This document shows, piece by piece, positions 16,721 through 24,510 of a DNA stretch of 64,000 bases (positions within the stretch are counted from its first letter, which is position 1; each line of letters opens with the position of its first letter). The stretch is from Natrarchaeobius chitinivorans (lineage in GTDB: Archaea > Halobacteriota > Halobacteria > Halobacteriales > Natrialbaceae): assembly GCF_003841505.1 (NCBI RefSeq), contig NZ_REGA01000003.1:265941-329940 (forward strand), in the 5' to 3' direction. The translations under genes were made by a program, and so were the position numbers. The notes below the pieces were generated by a model. The model saw only the letters and a program-made list of their open reading frames with translations, was not told where the DNA came from and searched no databases.

Positions 16721-17346
16721 TCCCCTCCTCGTTCGGCGAACCGATCGGGAACCGTCCGAAGCGGCGACTCCTCGAGCAACAGCGCCGTCCCGCCGATGCG
16801 CTCGATTCCACCGTCGGCCCGCGGGTCGTCGCCGACGTGGAGGAGGTCCTCGACAGCGATTTCGAGTTCGTCCGCCGTCGTCTCGAATATCTCCGGGGCG
16901 GGTTTTCGCCAGCCGCAATCGACGCTCGTCACGACCGCGTCGAAGTCGTCCCGGTCGAGTGCGGACTCGGCGAGCGTTCGATCCACGAGGCCGGAGACGC
17001 TGCAGTTCGAGCAGACTGCGACTGGTCCCCGACTCCGGGCCGCACTGACCGCCTCGAGCGCGCCGGCGTTCGTTCGGACCGCCGGCTCGAACGCCGAGAC
17101 GACCGCACGTCTGACGACGTGTTCCTCGCTTTCGATCCCGCGACTGGCGAGCGCGTCGAGGACGTGAGTCGTGAGCGGAACCTCTGCACCCGCCGGGACG
17201 TCGACGTGTGGCTCGGCGTAGGCTTCGGCCCAGTCGTCGGGAACCGGAACATCGCGGCGCTCGAGTTCGGTTGCGACGGCTCCGGCGGGGTTTTCGGTCC
17301 TGTCCGCGGCGACGAGCGTTCCGAAGAGATCGAACGAGAGTCCCAC
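16708..17346 (-). CDS. HAD-superfamily hydrolase at the head of the cobalamin operon
   Basis: 212-residue HAD hydrolase. The nucleophile motif reads F-D-L-F-G-T-L, so the position two after the catalytic Asp is Phe instead of Asp, as in 2-haloacid-dehalogenase-like members. Motif II C-S-N-C-S-V-S, Lys in G-W-R-K-P-A-P, and motif IV G-D-D-P-R-A-D-G are present. GTG start at 17344-17346. Position upstream of cbiB suggests a cobalamin role such as removing phosphate from alpha-ribazole phosphate or the aminopropanol arm. This is inference, and the DxF motif weakens it. Confidence 0.75.
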   Translation of the reverse strand: MGLSFDLFGTLVAADRTENPAGAVATELERRDVPVPDDWAEAYAEPHVDVPAGAEVPLTTHVLDALASRGIESEEHVVRRAVVSAFEPAVRTNAGALEAVSAARSRGPVAVCSNCSVSGLVDRTLAESALDRDDFDAVVTSVDCGWRKPAPEIFETTADELEIAVEDLLHVGDDPRADGGIERIGGTALLLEESPLRTVPDRFAERGGETDR

Positions 17347-17444
17347 GTTCGCGTAACTAACCCAAACTGACTTGAGGTTCGCGGTCCGTCCGACGTCGAG
17401 TACGAGGTTCCCAGAAATCGACCGACGATCGGAACTCCCGATTC

Positions 17445-17528
17445 ATACGGTTTACTGTACGTCGTTTCCGGAGTGCCCGGGCACCGTGGCGCGGTCGCTC
17501 CAGTAAACAGTTACAGCAATCCGTATCA
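17445..17528. repeat. Family B palindromic element
   Basis: Begins ATACGGTTTACTGTACG, has an inner GC-rich inverted repeat, and ends GTTACAGCAATCCGTATCA. Its last three bases are the stop codon (complement TGA) of the aIF-2 beta gene. It lies between that gene and the cobalamin operon start. Confidence 0.75.
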
Positions 17529-18137
17529 GGCGAGTCGAGCGAACGCGAGGTTGCCCGAGATGTTCTTGATGTAGATCTCGACGACGTCTCCTTCGTCCGC
17601 GCCGGGGACGAAAATCGTGTAGCTGCCCTTCTCCGCGACGCCGTCGCCTTTTCGCCCGGTTCCGGTGATCTCGACCGTGTACGTCTTGCCTTCCTCGACC
17701 GCTTCGGTCTGTTGTTGTTGCTGTGCGCTCGTCGATCGCTTGGTCACCGGCCGGAACGCCCCACAGGCGTCACACCGCAGCATCGGCGTTCGGTCCTCGC
17801 GGACGAGTCGGGTGTCCGGAAGGCCACACTCCGAGCAAAGCACGTACTCGTCGACGTAGGCGTCGACCGCCGCGTCGAAGTCCGTCGTCGAGAACGTTCC
17901 GTTGTACCGGCCGCGTCCGTCCTCGAACTTTCCACTCGTTCCCATCTCCCGCTGGATGAACCGGTGGAGGTGTTCGTCCTCGCGCGAGAGGACGTCGGCG
18001 ATCTCGCCGAGGTTCGTAAATCGCGTAAACGCCCCGTCCTTCTGGGCCTGTGCGTCGGGGATCTGTAGCCGCTGTTCGTCGCCCCCGATGTCGGGAACGT
18101 CGTCCATCGCCCGGTCGAGACTCGACTCGTAATCCAT
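17526..18137 (-). CDS. Translation initiation factor aIF-2 beta with C-terminal TRAM domain
   Basis: 203 residues. The N-terminal two thirds is the eIF-2 beta/eIF-5 domain with the zinc ribbon C-S-E-C-G near 96-100 and C-D-A-C-G near 122-126. After a Gln-rich linker (a run of five Q near 138-142) comes a TRAM domain (residues ~145-203: Y-T-V-E-I-T, G-D-G-V-A, I-K-N-I-S-G-N-L-A-F-A). The fusion is usual in haloarchaea. It forms part of the aIF-2 complex that delivers initiator tRNA. ATG at 18135-18137. Confidence 0.95.
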   Translation of the reverse strand: MDYESSLDRAMDDVPDIGGDEQRLQIPDAQAQKDGAFTRFTNLGEIADVLSREDEHLHRFIQREMGTSGKFEDGRGRYNGTFSTTDFDAAVDAYVDEYVLCSECGLPDTRLVREDRTPMLRCDACGAFRPVTKRSTSAQQQQQTEAVEEGKTYTVEITGTGRKGDGVAEKGSYTIFVPGADEGDVVEIYIKNISGNLAFARLA

Positions 18138-18397
18138 ACGCGGTGACAGTGGTCGCTGACGTAAATCCGTTCTGCTATCGTATAGCAGTCGTCGAAAGTC
18201 GATGCACTTCCGTTCGCGAACTGCCGGTCACACGTTCGGTGCTGGCCGCGCGCGTGCTAACGGTGTAACCAACCGCGATAGAGTAGTTCCACCGGCTGCG
18301 ATAGTCACGGCGGGTCGGCCCAGACACCCAGACCCTACTCGAACAGCCGTCGCGTGAGTAGTGTGAACCGTCTTAGCAGATGCAGTCTCCGGGATTA

Positions 18398-18480
18398 GAT
18401 GTACTCCCGGTATCGAGTGTGCGCCGATGTACTCCCAGTATCCAGTGTGCGCCGGGTGTACTCCCAGCGTTGAGCGCGCG
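18398..18480. repeat. 28-bp tandem repeat, three units, in a 403-bp intergenic gap
   Basis: Units 18398-18425, 18426-18453 and 18454-18480 share GTGTACTCCC or ATGTACTCCC followed by a GTGTGCGCC-like end. The third is the most diverged. No ORF or RNA fold stands out in the rest of 18138-18540. The repeat could be a regulator-binding array or a neutral expansion. Confidence 0.7.
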
Positions 18481-18540
18481 TGGGACCCCACACGCTCGAG
18501 CCCGTCTCGAGAGCCCGTGTACCACTCTCGACGACCCGGT

Positions 18541-18927
18541 TCAGAGCGTATCGCTTCCGCTCTCGCCGAGATTGCCCTGCTTTTCCTCGTCGAGTCGCGA
18601 GAGGTCGCGCTCGGGATTGGCTTCGTGCTGGTCGCCCGCTTCGCCCGTAATCTCGCCGTAAACAGCCTCGCGAACCTCTTCGGGGTCGTCGTACTGTTCG
18701 CCCGCGAGTCGGTCGAACACGCTCCCGAGCGACTCCGTCTCGTTTGGCATGTCGATCGGCTCGCTGCCGTACTCCGCCGCGATCTCCTCGCTCGTGACCG
18801 GATACTCGAGTTCGCCGAGGTGTCGTTCGACGTCCTCGAGGATCGATTCGCTACGATCGGCTCGACGGGATTTGCGCTGTTCGGATCGGTCCTGTGCACG
18901 GTCGCGGTTCGGCCCCTCTTCGGCCAT
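18541..18927 (-). CDS. DUF5789 family haloarchaeal protein
   Basis: 128 residues, very hydrophilic. The N-terminus is rich in R/E/D/Q. The core L-G-E-L-E-Y-P-V-T-S-E-E-I-A-A-E-Y-G matches the small DUF5789 family as I recall it, in which a helical unit around P-V-[T/S]-x-E-E-[I/L] is conserved. Function unknown. Starts at ATG 18925-18927 and is divergent from the uspA-like gene with about 110 bp between. Confidence 0.75.
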   Translation of the reverse strand: MAEEGPNRDRAQDRSEQRKSRRADRSESILEDVERHLGELEYPVTSEEIAAEYGSEPIDMPNETESLGSVFDRLAGEQYDDPEEVREAVYGEITGEAGDQHEANPERDLSRLDEEKQGNLGESGSDTL

Positions 18928-19038
18928 ACGTCGATCTACTCTCAGCCGCTGCAAAAGGAATCGGCAGGCGCTTGCAGCCGTCGGGTGGGTCGGATCGTCC
19001 CGTGTAGATATATGTAACTCCGGGCCTTCCTGCACCGT

Positions 19039-19488
19039 ATGACGATACTTGCTGCAGTCGGTGAGACTGAACGATCGAAACACGTCATCACGACCGCCTA
19101 CGATCTCGCAACGGTGTACGACGACACGCTCGTCGCGCTTCACGTCGTTCCGCCGGACGAGTACGCCTCCCACAGGGATTCCCTCCAGCAAATCCCTGGC
19201 TTCGGTGACTTCTCGTTCAGTCAGGAAGAAGAGACCGCAGAGCAGTTCGTCACCGAGTTCGTTTCGAACACGATCGACGACGTCGACCTCGAGCGGATCG
19301 AACCGCGCGGGCGCATCGGGACCGTCACAGACGAAATTCTCGCCGAAGTCGACGCTCTCGAGCCGCGATATCTCGTCATCGGCGGTCGACGCCAGTCGCC
19401 AACGGGAAAAGCCGTCTTCGGGAACGCGACCCAGCAGGTCCTGTTGAACGCGGATTGTCCCGTCGTCACGCAACTGCGCGACGAGTAG
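19039..19488 (+). CDS. Universal stress protein (UspA family)
   Basis: 149-residue single Usp domain. It begins with the usual beta strand (M-T-I-L-A-A-V-G). The nucleotide-binding signature appears as G-G-R-R-Q-S-P-T-G-K-A-V-F-G-N-A-T near residues 115-131, then L-L-N-A-D-C-P-V-V. The motif is close to G-x2-G-x9-G-[S/T] but with Gly to Arg changes, so ATP binding is probable but not certain. Such proteins are thought to act in stress responses. Confidence 0.9.
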   Translation: MTILAAVGETERSKHVITTAYDLATVYDDTLVALHVVPPDEYASHRDSLQQIPGFGDFSFSQEEETAEQFVTEFVSNTIDDVDLERIEPRGRIGTVTDEILAEVDALEPRYLVIGGRRQSPTGKAVFGNATQQVLLNADCPVVTQLRDE

Positions 19489-19669
19489 TCAACTGCGCGA
19501 CGAGTACCGGATTGCTGTCCGGATAGCAGATGCAAATGGGTGTCGAAAAACTCGAGCCCTCGCTCGGAATTCGTTATGTTCCGGTCGCCAGCCCGTCCGC
19601 GGCCAGTTCACTCCGGACTGGTCTCGAGTTCGCCTCTCGCGTGTTCTCACCGGAACAAACGCCACACCG

Positions 19670-19921
19670 CTATAGTAACAACTGAAACGAGTTATACACC
19701 GATCGCACAGCTCACGGGTCACTGCGTTTCCCGCTCGCCGTTCCGCGGTTCTCGCTCACTCCGTTCTGCTCACGGGTCACTGCGTTCCCCGCTCGCCGTT
19801 CCGCGGTTCTCGCTCACTCCGTTCTGCTCCGAACCGCGTTCGCTCCGAACCGCGTTCGCTCCGAACCGCGTTCGCTCCGAACCGCGATCGGGTGTGCAGT
19901 GACGTTCAGTGGCTACTGTAG
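19670..19921. mobile_element. Family A MITE-like element, long form with inner tandem repeats
   Basis: Ends CTATAGTAACAACTGAAACG and GTTCAGTGGCTACTGTAG are inverted repeats like those at 10283-10367. The inside contains two 58-bp copies starting GCTCACGGGTCACTGCG (from 19710 and 19768) and four copies of a 16-bp unit GCTCCGAACCGCGTTC (from 19826). The rest of the 525-bp gap 19489-20013 holds no gene that I can support; the AIM24 promoter must lie in 19922-20013. Confidence 0.7.
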
Positions 19922-20013
19922 TATACCGCCGGTCTCGTTTGGGAGATTTCATATATCTTGCTGGCACTGACGGAAACATATTTAGTCTTACATTGTGACT
20001 GAAAACCAGTCAT

Positions 20014-20688
20014 ATGAACTACGAATTCACACACGATCCGTCCTACACGGTCGTTTCGGCGACCCTCGATGCCGACGAGCGGATTACGGTCGAAGCCGGC
20101 TCCATGATGAGTTACAGCGAACACGTCGAAATGGATACCCACAGCAGTTCCGACGGACTGTTCTCGTCGGTAAAGAACTCCGTACTCAGCGGTGAAACGC
20201 TGTTTCGGAACACGTTTACTGCGACCGCCAACGGACAGACGGTTCGATTCGCACACACGCAACCGGGAGACGTAACCGGAGTCGGTCTCGATTCGGAATC
20301 CGTCTACGTCCAGTCGGGATCGTACGTCGCGAACGAAGCGGGCATTACGACCGATTCGGTTTCGGGCGGCCTGGACTCGATACTCGGTGGAAAAGGGCTC
20401 TTCTTCCTCGAGGCCAGTGGGACGGGAACGCTGTTCGTCGGGAGCTACGGCGGTATCCTCGAACAGGAGTTAGAACCCGGTGAAACTCTGACCGTAGATG
20501 CGGGTCACTCCGTTGCGTGGGACGAGTCGGTCGATTTCAACACACACCGTGTCGGTGGGTTAAAGAAGACGATGTTGAGCGGTGAGGGTTACGTCATGAC
20601 GTTTACGGGACCCGGAACCGTCTACCTGCAGACGCGGGATTACGACACGTTCCTCGGAGAGATCATCTCGCGGGTCAATACCAACTAG
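20014..20688 (+). CDS. AIM24 / TIGR00266 family protein
   Basis: 224-residue all-beta protein of the AIM24 family (TIGR00266), recognised by repeated L-x-x-G-x-x-F and glycine-rich strands, for example G-K-G-L-F-F-L-E-A-S-G-T-G and the late R-V-G-G-L-K-K-T-M-L-S-G-E-G. Function in archaea is unknown; family members occur in stress and phage-related settings. It starts at ATG 20014 and lies between two long family A elements, with a family B copy 15 bp after its stop, so it may have been moved as a unit. Confidence 0.85.
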   Translation: MNYEFTHDPSYTVVSATLDADERITVEAGSMMSYSEHVEMDTHSSSDGLFSSVKNSVLSGETLFRNTFTATANGQTVRFAHTQPGDVTGVGLDSESVYVQSGSYVANEAGITTDSVSGGLDSILGGKGLFFLEASGTGTLFVGSYGGILEQELEPGETLTVDAGHSVAWDESVDFNTHRVGGLKKTMLSGEGYVMTFTGPGTVYLQTRDYDTFLGEIISRVNTN

Positions 20689-20703
20689 GGCGTACTACAC
20701 CGT

Positions 20704-20789
20704 CTCATACGAATTGCTGCAACTGTGTACCGGAGCGATCGCGGGACGACACCTGGTCCTCCGGTACTGACTTGCAGTAAACCGTATCA
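20704..20789. repeat. Family B palindromic element (reverse orientation)
   Basis: Reads TCATACGAATTGCTGCAACTG at one end and CTTGCAGTAAACCGTATCA at the other, the inverse of the copy at 17445. It follows the AIM24 stop by 15 bp. Confidence 0.7.
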
Positions 20790-20913
20790 ACCCTTAGGAG
20801 CGCATGTCGGGACACGTGGTTTAGTCGCAAGGGGGGTGTCGTAGATGCGTTCACAGGATCCAACCAATGTACACTCGAGGAACCGTACGCAGAATACAAC
20901 CATTTTCCACCTC

Positions 20914-21213
20914 TCTAGTAACAACTGGAACTATTCACCCACTGATCGCACAGCTCACGGGTCACTGCATTCCCCGTTCGCATCATCGCGGTTCTCGTTC
21001 GTTACACTTGCTCACGGGTCACTTCGTTCCCCGCTCGCCATTCCGCGGTTCTCGCTCGTCCACTCGCTCACGGGTCACTGCGTTCCCCGTTCGCATCGTC
21101 GCGGTTCTCGCTCACTCCGTTCGCTCCGAACCGCGTACGCTCCGAACCGCGCACGCTCCGAACCGCGCTCTCGTCGTGCGATCAGGTGTGCGGTGACGTC
21201 CAGTGGTTGGTAT
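20914..21213. mobile_element. Family A MITE-like element, long diverged copy
   Basis: Left end CTAGTAACAACTGGAAC, right end GTGACGTCCAGTGGTTGGTA. Inside are three ~57-bp repeats starting GCTCACGGGTCAC at 20953, 21010 and 21066, then short CTCCGAACCGCG repeats. This is the same architecture as 19670-19921 with a different copy number. In the 865-bp gap 20689-21553 I see this element, a family B copy and the promoter of the first secreted paralog, but no gene. Confidence 0.65.
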
Positions 21214-21293
21214 ACCTCTGAAGATGGCGGTCGGAGATATCGATGAACTTCGACAGCGACCCGAGGAGGAAGCTATCGCGGTTCTTGGGTCGT

Positions 21294-21307
21294 GTTCGAT
21301 GGCGAAC
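21294..21307. promoter_or_regulatory. Palindrome GTTCG-ATGG-CGAAC upstream of secreted paralog 1
   Basis: Perfect 5-bp inverted repeat with a 4-bp spacer. The same palindrome occurs at 23269 and 24256. The end of this copy is exactly 71 bases before a TGTCTGTGGGGGTTTATG box, the same distance as before the third paralog. Candidate operator for one of the two bat-type regulators in the island. Confidence 0.5.
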
Positions 21308-21378
21308 TAGCGGTCGGCTCAAATGTACTGTCGGCCATTCAATTGCGAGACACTTCGACAACGCTCTCCGTTCGGTAT

Positions 21379-21396
21379 TGTCTGTGGGGGTTTATG
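21379..21396 (+). promoter_or_regulatory. Shared promoter box TGTCTRTGGGGGTTTAYG, copy 1
   Basis: An 18-base box found upstream of both Tat-secreted paralog 1 and paralog 3 (24355-24372), with only two differences. The TTTAYG part may be the TATA element and GGGGG its upstream recognition element. It lies 158 bases before the ATG, leaving a long leader. Confidence 0.5.
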
Positions 21397-21553
21397 CACA
21401 CAACGAGTATCCCTTCACGTAGCGAGATGGAACGATTCCCGACGGATCGGTGGCAGTAGGGGATGACGATACTGCAGGCGAGACGCGAGGAGTTGGGCTG
21501 GCGAGACGAACGAATGAGAACACCGAGAACCGGCAAACGCGACTACAGACAGT

Positions 21554-22000
21554 ATGACAGAAAACATCCGGGACCAAGCAGGCGACTCGAGGCGAACGTT
21601 CATGAAGAAAGGAGGTCTCGCGGCCGCCGCTCTCACCGTCGGTACTGGAGCGACTGTTACTATCGCCACGGCGGTCAACGGCGTAGTCGCCGTCCTCCAC
21701 GGAAGCGATTACTACCCGGGGGCCGATTTCGATATTCTAACTCAGTTCGGGACGAGGACGCGAAACAACTTCTTACAACAGTACGATGAGGACGAAGCGG
21801 AGTTCGACGACCCTGGCGACTGGGAGGTGTTCGTAATCCGGATCGATATCGGCGAGGGTGAAGGTGAACTGGGACATCTACTCATCGACACCGACGACGA
21901 TGATCCGGACGTCGAAGCTGGCGATTCGGGTTCAATGGACGACATCGCCTCGTTTCGCAATCCCGAACGGAATCTAATCGAAACGGAGGTCGACCTCTAA
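21554..22000 (+). CDS. Tat-secreted protein of a three-member paralog family, copy 1
   Basis: 148 residues. The N-terminus G-D-S-R-R-T-F-M-K-K-G-G followed by a hydrophobic Ala/Thr/Val run is a clear twin-arginine signal. The mature part is acidic with a block shared by the paralogs at 22003 and 24511: D-Y-Y-P-G-A-D-F, Q-F-x-x-R-x-R-N-x-F, Y-D-E-D-E-A-E-F-D-D, then G-H-L-L-I-D and A-S-F-R-N-P-E. No catalytic motif is recognised. A secreted binding or surface protein, perhaps metal binding through its Asp/Glu, is plausible. Two bases separate its stop from the next start, so both are co-transcribed. Confidence 0.75.
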   Translation: MTENIRDQAGDSRRTFMKKGGLAAAALTVGTGATVTIATAVNGVVAVLHGSDYYPGADFDILTQFGTRTRNNFLQQYDEDEAEFDDPGDWEVFVIRIDIGEGEGELGHLLIDTDDDDPDVEAGDSGSMDDIASFRNPERNLIETEVDL

Positions 22001-22002
22001 CC

Positions 22003-22482
22003 ATGACGTCAAATAATCAGGATGGTGCGGACGAATCGACAGGCTTCGGGAAACGAGGGACGGCCGGGGCGACTGCGCTCGTGGCTGGTGCTGGCGTGAC
22101 AGCCACTGCGACCAACGCCACAGCTCAGGATACTCAGGAAGTCATCCTCAAAGCGACCGATTACTACCCGAACGAGGAGATCGTGATCTTGTCGGATTTC
22201 GAGGAACGGAACAGGAGGGAATTCCTCGAGGAGTACGACGAGGACGAAGACGTGTTCACCGACCACGACGATTGGGACGTTTACTCGGCGTTAGTCGAGG
22301 TCGGTGAACCGGCGGGCAAGCCGGTGATCCTGATGATCGACAACGACGTGGATCCGAATCCCGGCGATCGGGGAACGGTGGGCGATTCTCCCTCGTTCAA
22401 GAACACCGAGTGGGATCTAATCGAGGTCGACGTCACGTTCGAAGACGATGACGAGAATGGCGATGACGACGGCGGAAACTAA
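22003..22482 (+). CDS. Paralog 2 of the secreted family, without twin arginines
   Basis: 159 residues, aligned with paralog 1 over its whole length (D-Y-Y-P-N-E-E, F-E-E-R-N-R-R-E-F-L-E-E-Y-D-E-D-E). Where paralogs 1 and 3 have S-R-R-x-F-M-K-K, this one has S-T-G-F-G-K-R-G, yet the Ala-rich hydrophobic stretch and an A-T-A-Q cleavage-like site remain. Export by Tat is therefore doubtful; Sec export or cytoplasmic retention are alternatives. The C-terminus is a short Asp/Glu/Gly tail. Starts at ATG 22003. Confidence 0.7.
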   Translation: MTSNNQDGADESTGFGKRGTAGATALVAGAGVTATATNATAQDTQEVILKATDYYPNEEIVILSDFEERNRREFLEEYDEDEDVFTDHDDWDVYSALVEVGEPAGKPVILMIDNDVDPNPGDRGTVGDSPSFKNTEWDLIEVDVTFEDDDENGDDDGGN

Positions 22483-22519
22483 CGTGTTTTTCGACGACGT
22501 ACTCGGATCTCAAACGCGC

Positions 22520-23164
22520 TCATTGTCTTTTAGAGATCAATTCATACGATATAAACGAGTCCAATGCGCGTCGCAGGCGCTGGGAAATTGCGCTATCGCT
22601 GACTCCTTCTTTCGTTGCTAACTCGGAAAGTGTCGTTCGCCGAGGGACCTTGAAGTACCCTTCTCGGTGCGCCAGTAAGAGTAATTCACGTTGGTCGGAG
22701 GAGAGGACGTCCGTTGTGTCGTCTGGTGACGGCACATAGATCTTTCGGAGTGTAACAGTAATACCCAAATTTGTGAGCCGGACATTAAACGAAGATAAAT
22801 TATCGTGGGAGTGGAATCGGATTTTGAAATCCCATCGTCGTGCGGTACCGGTAGCTTCGAGAATTTTCGCACGGGTTTCCATGAGTGCTTGAATTAACCC
22901 GGTGATCTCTGGATCCCACGTAACTTCGAACAGCGCTCTGTTTCCGATGCGTGTGACGACATCGAAGTTTTCAATTTCGGGTTGATCACGGAGAATAGCC
23001 TCTATCTCGCCGGCACTTGCTCCGGAAATCCAGAACAGGGGAGTGATGCCTTCCTCGAGTGGTACGATACGTTCGAGTTCGATCTCCACCGCTGGAACGT
23101 CATCGAGTATACGTCCCAGGACGAACGCATCTACGGGAACGGATATTTCTGCAATAACTGACAT
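22520..23164 (-). CDS. Bat-type helix-turn-helix regulator, copy 1
   Basis: 214 residues of the haloarchaeal bacterio-opsin-activator-like family. The N-terminal ~150 residues are the bat-associated GAF-like domain (M-S-V-I-A-E-I-S-V-P-V-D-A-F start). The C-terminal HTH_10 lies at about 155-205 (R-E-L-L-L-L-A-H-R-E-G-Y-F, L-S-E-L-A, S-D-S-A-I-S-Q-R-L-R-R-A). It is about 40 bp from the convergent paralog 2 and divergent from the second regulator. A likely regulator of the secreted-protein genes, by position. Confidence 0.85.
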   Translation of the reverse strand: MSVIAEISVPVDAFVLGRILDDVPAVEIELERIVPLEEGITPLFWISGASAGEIEAILRDQPEIENFDVVTRIGNRALFEVTWDPEITGLIQALMETRAKILEATGTARRWDFKIRFHSHDNLSSFNVRLTNLGITVTLRKIYVPSPDDTTDVLSSDQRELLLLAHREGYFKVPRRTTLSELATKEGVSDSAISQRLRRALDSFISYELISKRQ

Positions 23165-23268
23165 GGTTAATTCTATTTATAGACTGAAGAGCTATTCCAG
23201 TACGCTGTTGTAATGTATAACCTGGATAGGACTACAGTACCGAAGGTGAAATACTGGGGGTGTAGTCA

Positions 23269-23282
23269 GTTCGGTAGCGAAC
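23269..23282. promoter_or_regulatory. Palindrome GTTCG-GTAG-CGAAC between the two divergent regulators
   Basis: Perfect inverted repeat, 105 bp upstream of one bat-type regulator and 192 bp upstream of the other. Same 5-4-5 pattern as upstream of the secreted paralogs. It may allow autoregulation. The rest of 23165-23473 is AT-rich promoter sequence without a gene. Confidence 0.45.
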
Positions 23283-23473
23283 TGTCTATTACGAACCCGG
23301 ATATCGCGGAGTGAGAAATAGAAGCAAATCTAGTGGAAGATCCGTCTTCATCAATGAAGGCATGGATTCAAGTGAATAGATAGTGGCGATTCCCTGTTGG
23401 ACCTGACGAGGGGGTGACGAAGAAATGAACGCCACACCAGAATCTCGAATCCTGGATCGAAGAGTGTGATACG

Positions 23474-24172
23474 ATGGCTGTGATCGCTGAAATAACTGTC
23501 CCAGCGGATACGTTTATCCTCGGTCAGATATTTCATACCATCCCTGACGCAGTGATCGAATTCGAACCGGTCGTGCCGTTTCGAAGCAAGCACAAACCAA
23601 ACTGGCCACTAGTGTGGATTTCCCATATCGAACCGGCGGAGGTTCGAACGACGTTGCTCGAAGAAGAAGATATCGACGCCGTGGACGCAATCACGTCCAC
23701 CGAAGAGAAAACGCTGTTCGAGATTCAGTGGAACGACGACGATATCGATGGTATCATTCAACCATTGATCGAGTACGAAGGTCGAGTTCTCAAAGCAACC
23801 GGTACAGCAAACGAATGGGAATTTCACCTCCTTTTCGACTCGCATATGGCGCTGTCCGAATTTAATATGGAAGCGACCAACAGGGAGATCCCGGTTACGT
23901 TACAAAAGGTGCACAATTCGGGGGTTCCCAACGAAAACACCAGTTCCACAGTCGATAAAACCACACTCCAACCCAATTATCGAGATACGCTCCTCCTTGC
24001 GTATCGAAACGGATACTACGATACTCCCCGAACGGTTCAGCTATCCGAACTCGCTCAAAAAGAAGATATCAGCGATAGCGCCCTCTCGAAACGGATCAGG
24101 CGAGCCACTGCGACCCTCATCGAACACACACTACTCGCCGACAGTGAACTGGGCGACACGACGCTCAGGTAA
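23474..24172 (+). CDS. Bat-type helix-turn-helix regulator, copy 2
   Basis: 232 residues and a clear paralog of the divergent regulator at 22520 (start M-A-V-I-A-E-I-T-V-P-A-D-T-F-I-L-G). C-terminal HTH_10: D-T-L-L-L-A-Y-R-N-G-Y-Y, L-S-E-L-A-Q, S-D-S-A-L-S-K-R-I-R-R-A. The middle is diverged and carries a short insert (H-K-P-N-W-P). The codons and base composition are more AT rich than in the core genes of the window, in keeping with an accessory island. Confidence 0.85.
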   Translation: MAVIAEITVPADTFILGQIFHTIPDAVIEFEPVVPFRSKHKPNWPLVWISHIEPAEVRTTLLEEEDIDAVDAITSTEEKTLFEIQWNDDDIDGIIQPLIEYEGRVLKATGTANEWEFHLLFDSHMALSEFNMEATNREIPVTLQKVHNSGVPNENTSSTVDKTTLQPNYRDTLLLAYRNGYYDTPRTVQLSELAQKEDISDSALSKRIRRATATLIEHTLLADSELGDTTLR

Positions 24173-24255
24173 CAATCGACGTTCTGGAGCCGTAATTGTT
24201 CCTCCACGGGTGATACGTAACGCACTGTATACGATATTTCTGTATCGTTTGCATT

Positions 24256-24283
24256 GTTCGAGAACGAACCTTCGGTAGCGAAC
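24256..24283. promoter_or_regulatory. Double palindrome upstream of secreted paralog 3
   Basis: Two adjacent 14-bp sites: GTTCG-AGAA-CGAAC (24256-24269, perfect) and CTTCG-GTAG-CGAAC (24270-24283, one mismatch). The end of the pair is exactly 71 bases before the TGTCTATGGGGGTTTACG box, as for paralog 1. The gap 24173-24510 holds this promoter and no gene. Confidence 0.5.
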
Positions 24284-24354
24284 CATTGATTTCGCGGGTT
24301 CGATTGCTGGCCGTTCACCAGTAAACCAGTCTCAGTACGATTCCCGTTCAGTAG

Positions 24355-24372
24355 TGTCTATGGGGGTTTACG
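24355..24372 (+). promoter_or_regulatory. Shared promoter box TGTCTRTGGGGGTTTAYG, copy 2
   Basis: Differs from the copy at 21379 at two of 18 positions. It lies 138 bases before the ATG of paralog 3. The sequence between box and gene is not otherwise conserved with paralog 1. Confidence 0.5.
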
Positions 24373-24510
24373 TACAACTGTGGGGTTCATTTCATCGGAT
24401 CATCGGAGGTGATGACCAAGAGGATGAGCGACCGACGCATCGAGAGAACAACGCGTTGCGATGCAGTTGACGAGAATCGAAACGACCGAACAAATCAAAA
24501 TCGAAACAAT

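Noticed and set aside
18398..18480. Possible CRISPR-like array
   Set aside because: Only three diverging units in direct tandem and no spacers.
19710..19890. Direct repeats looking like a CRISPR array
   Set aside because: The units adjoin or overlap without unique spacers, differ in length, and lie inside an element with MITE-type inverted ends; no cas genes are present.
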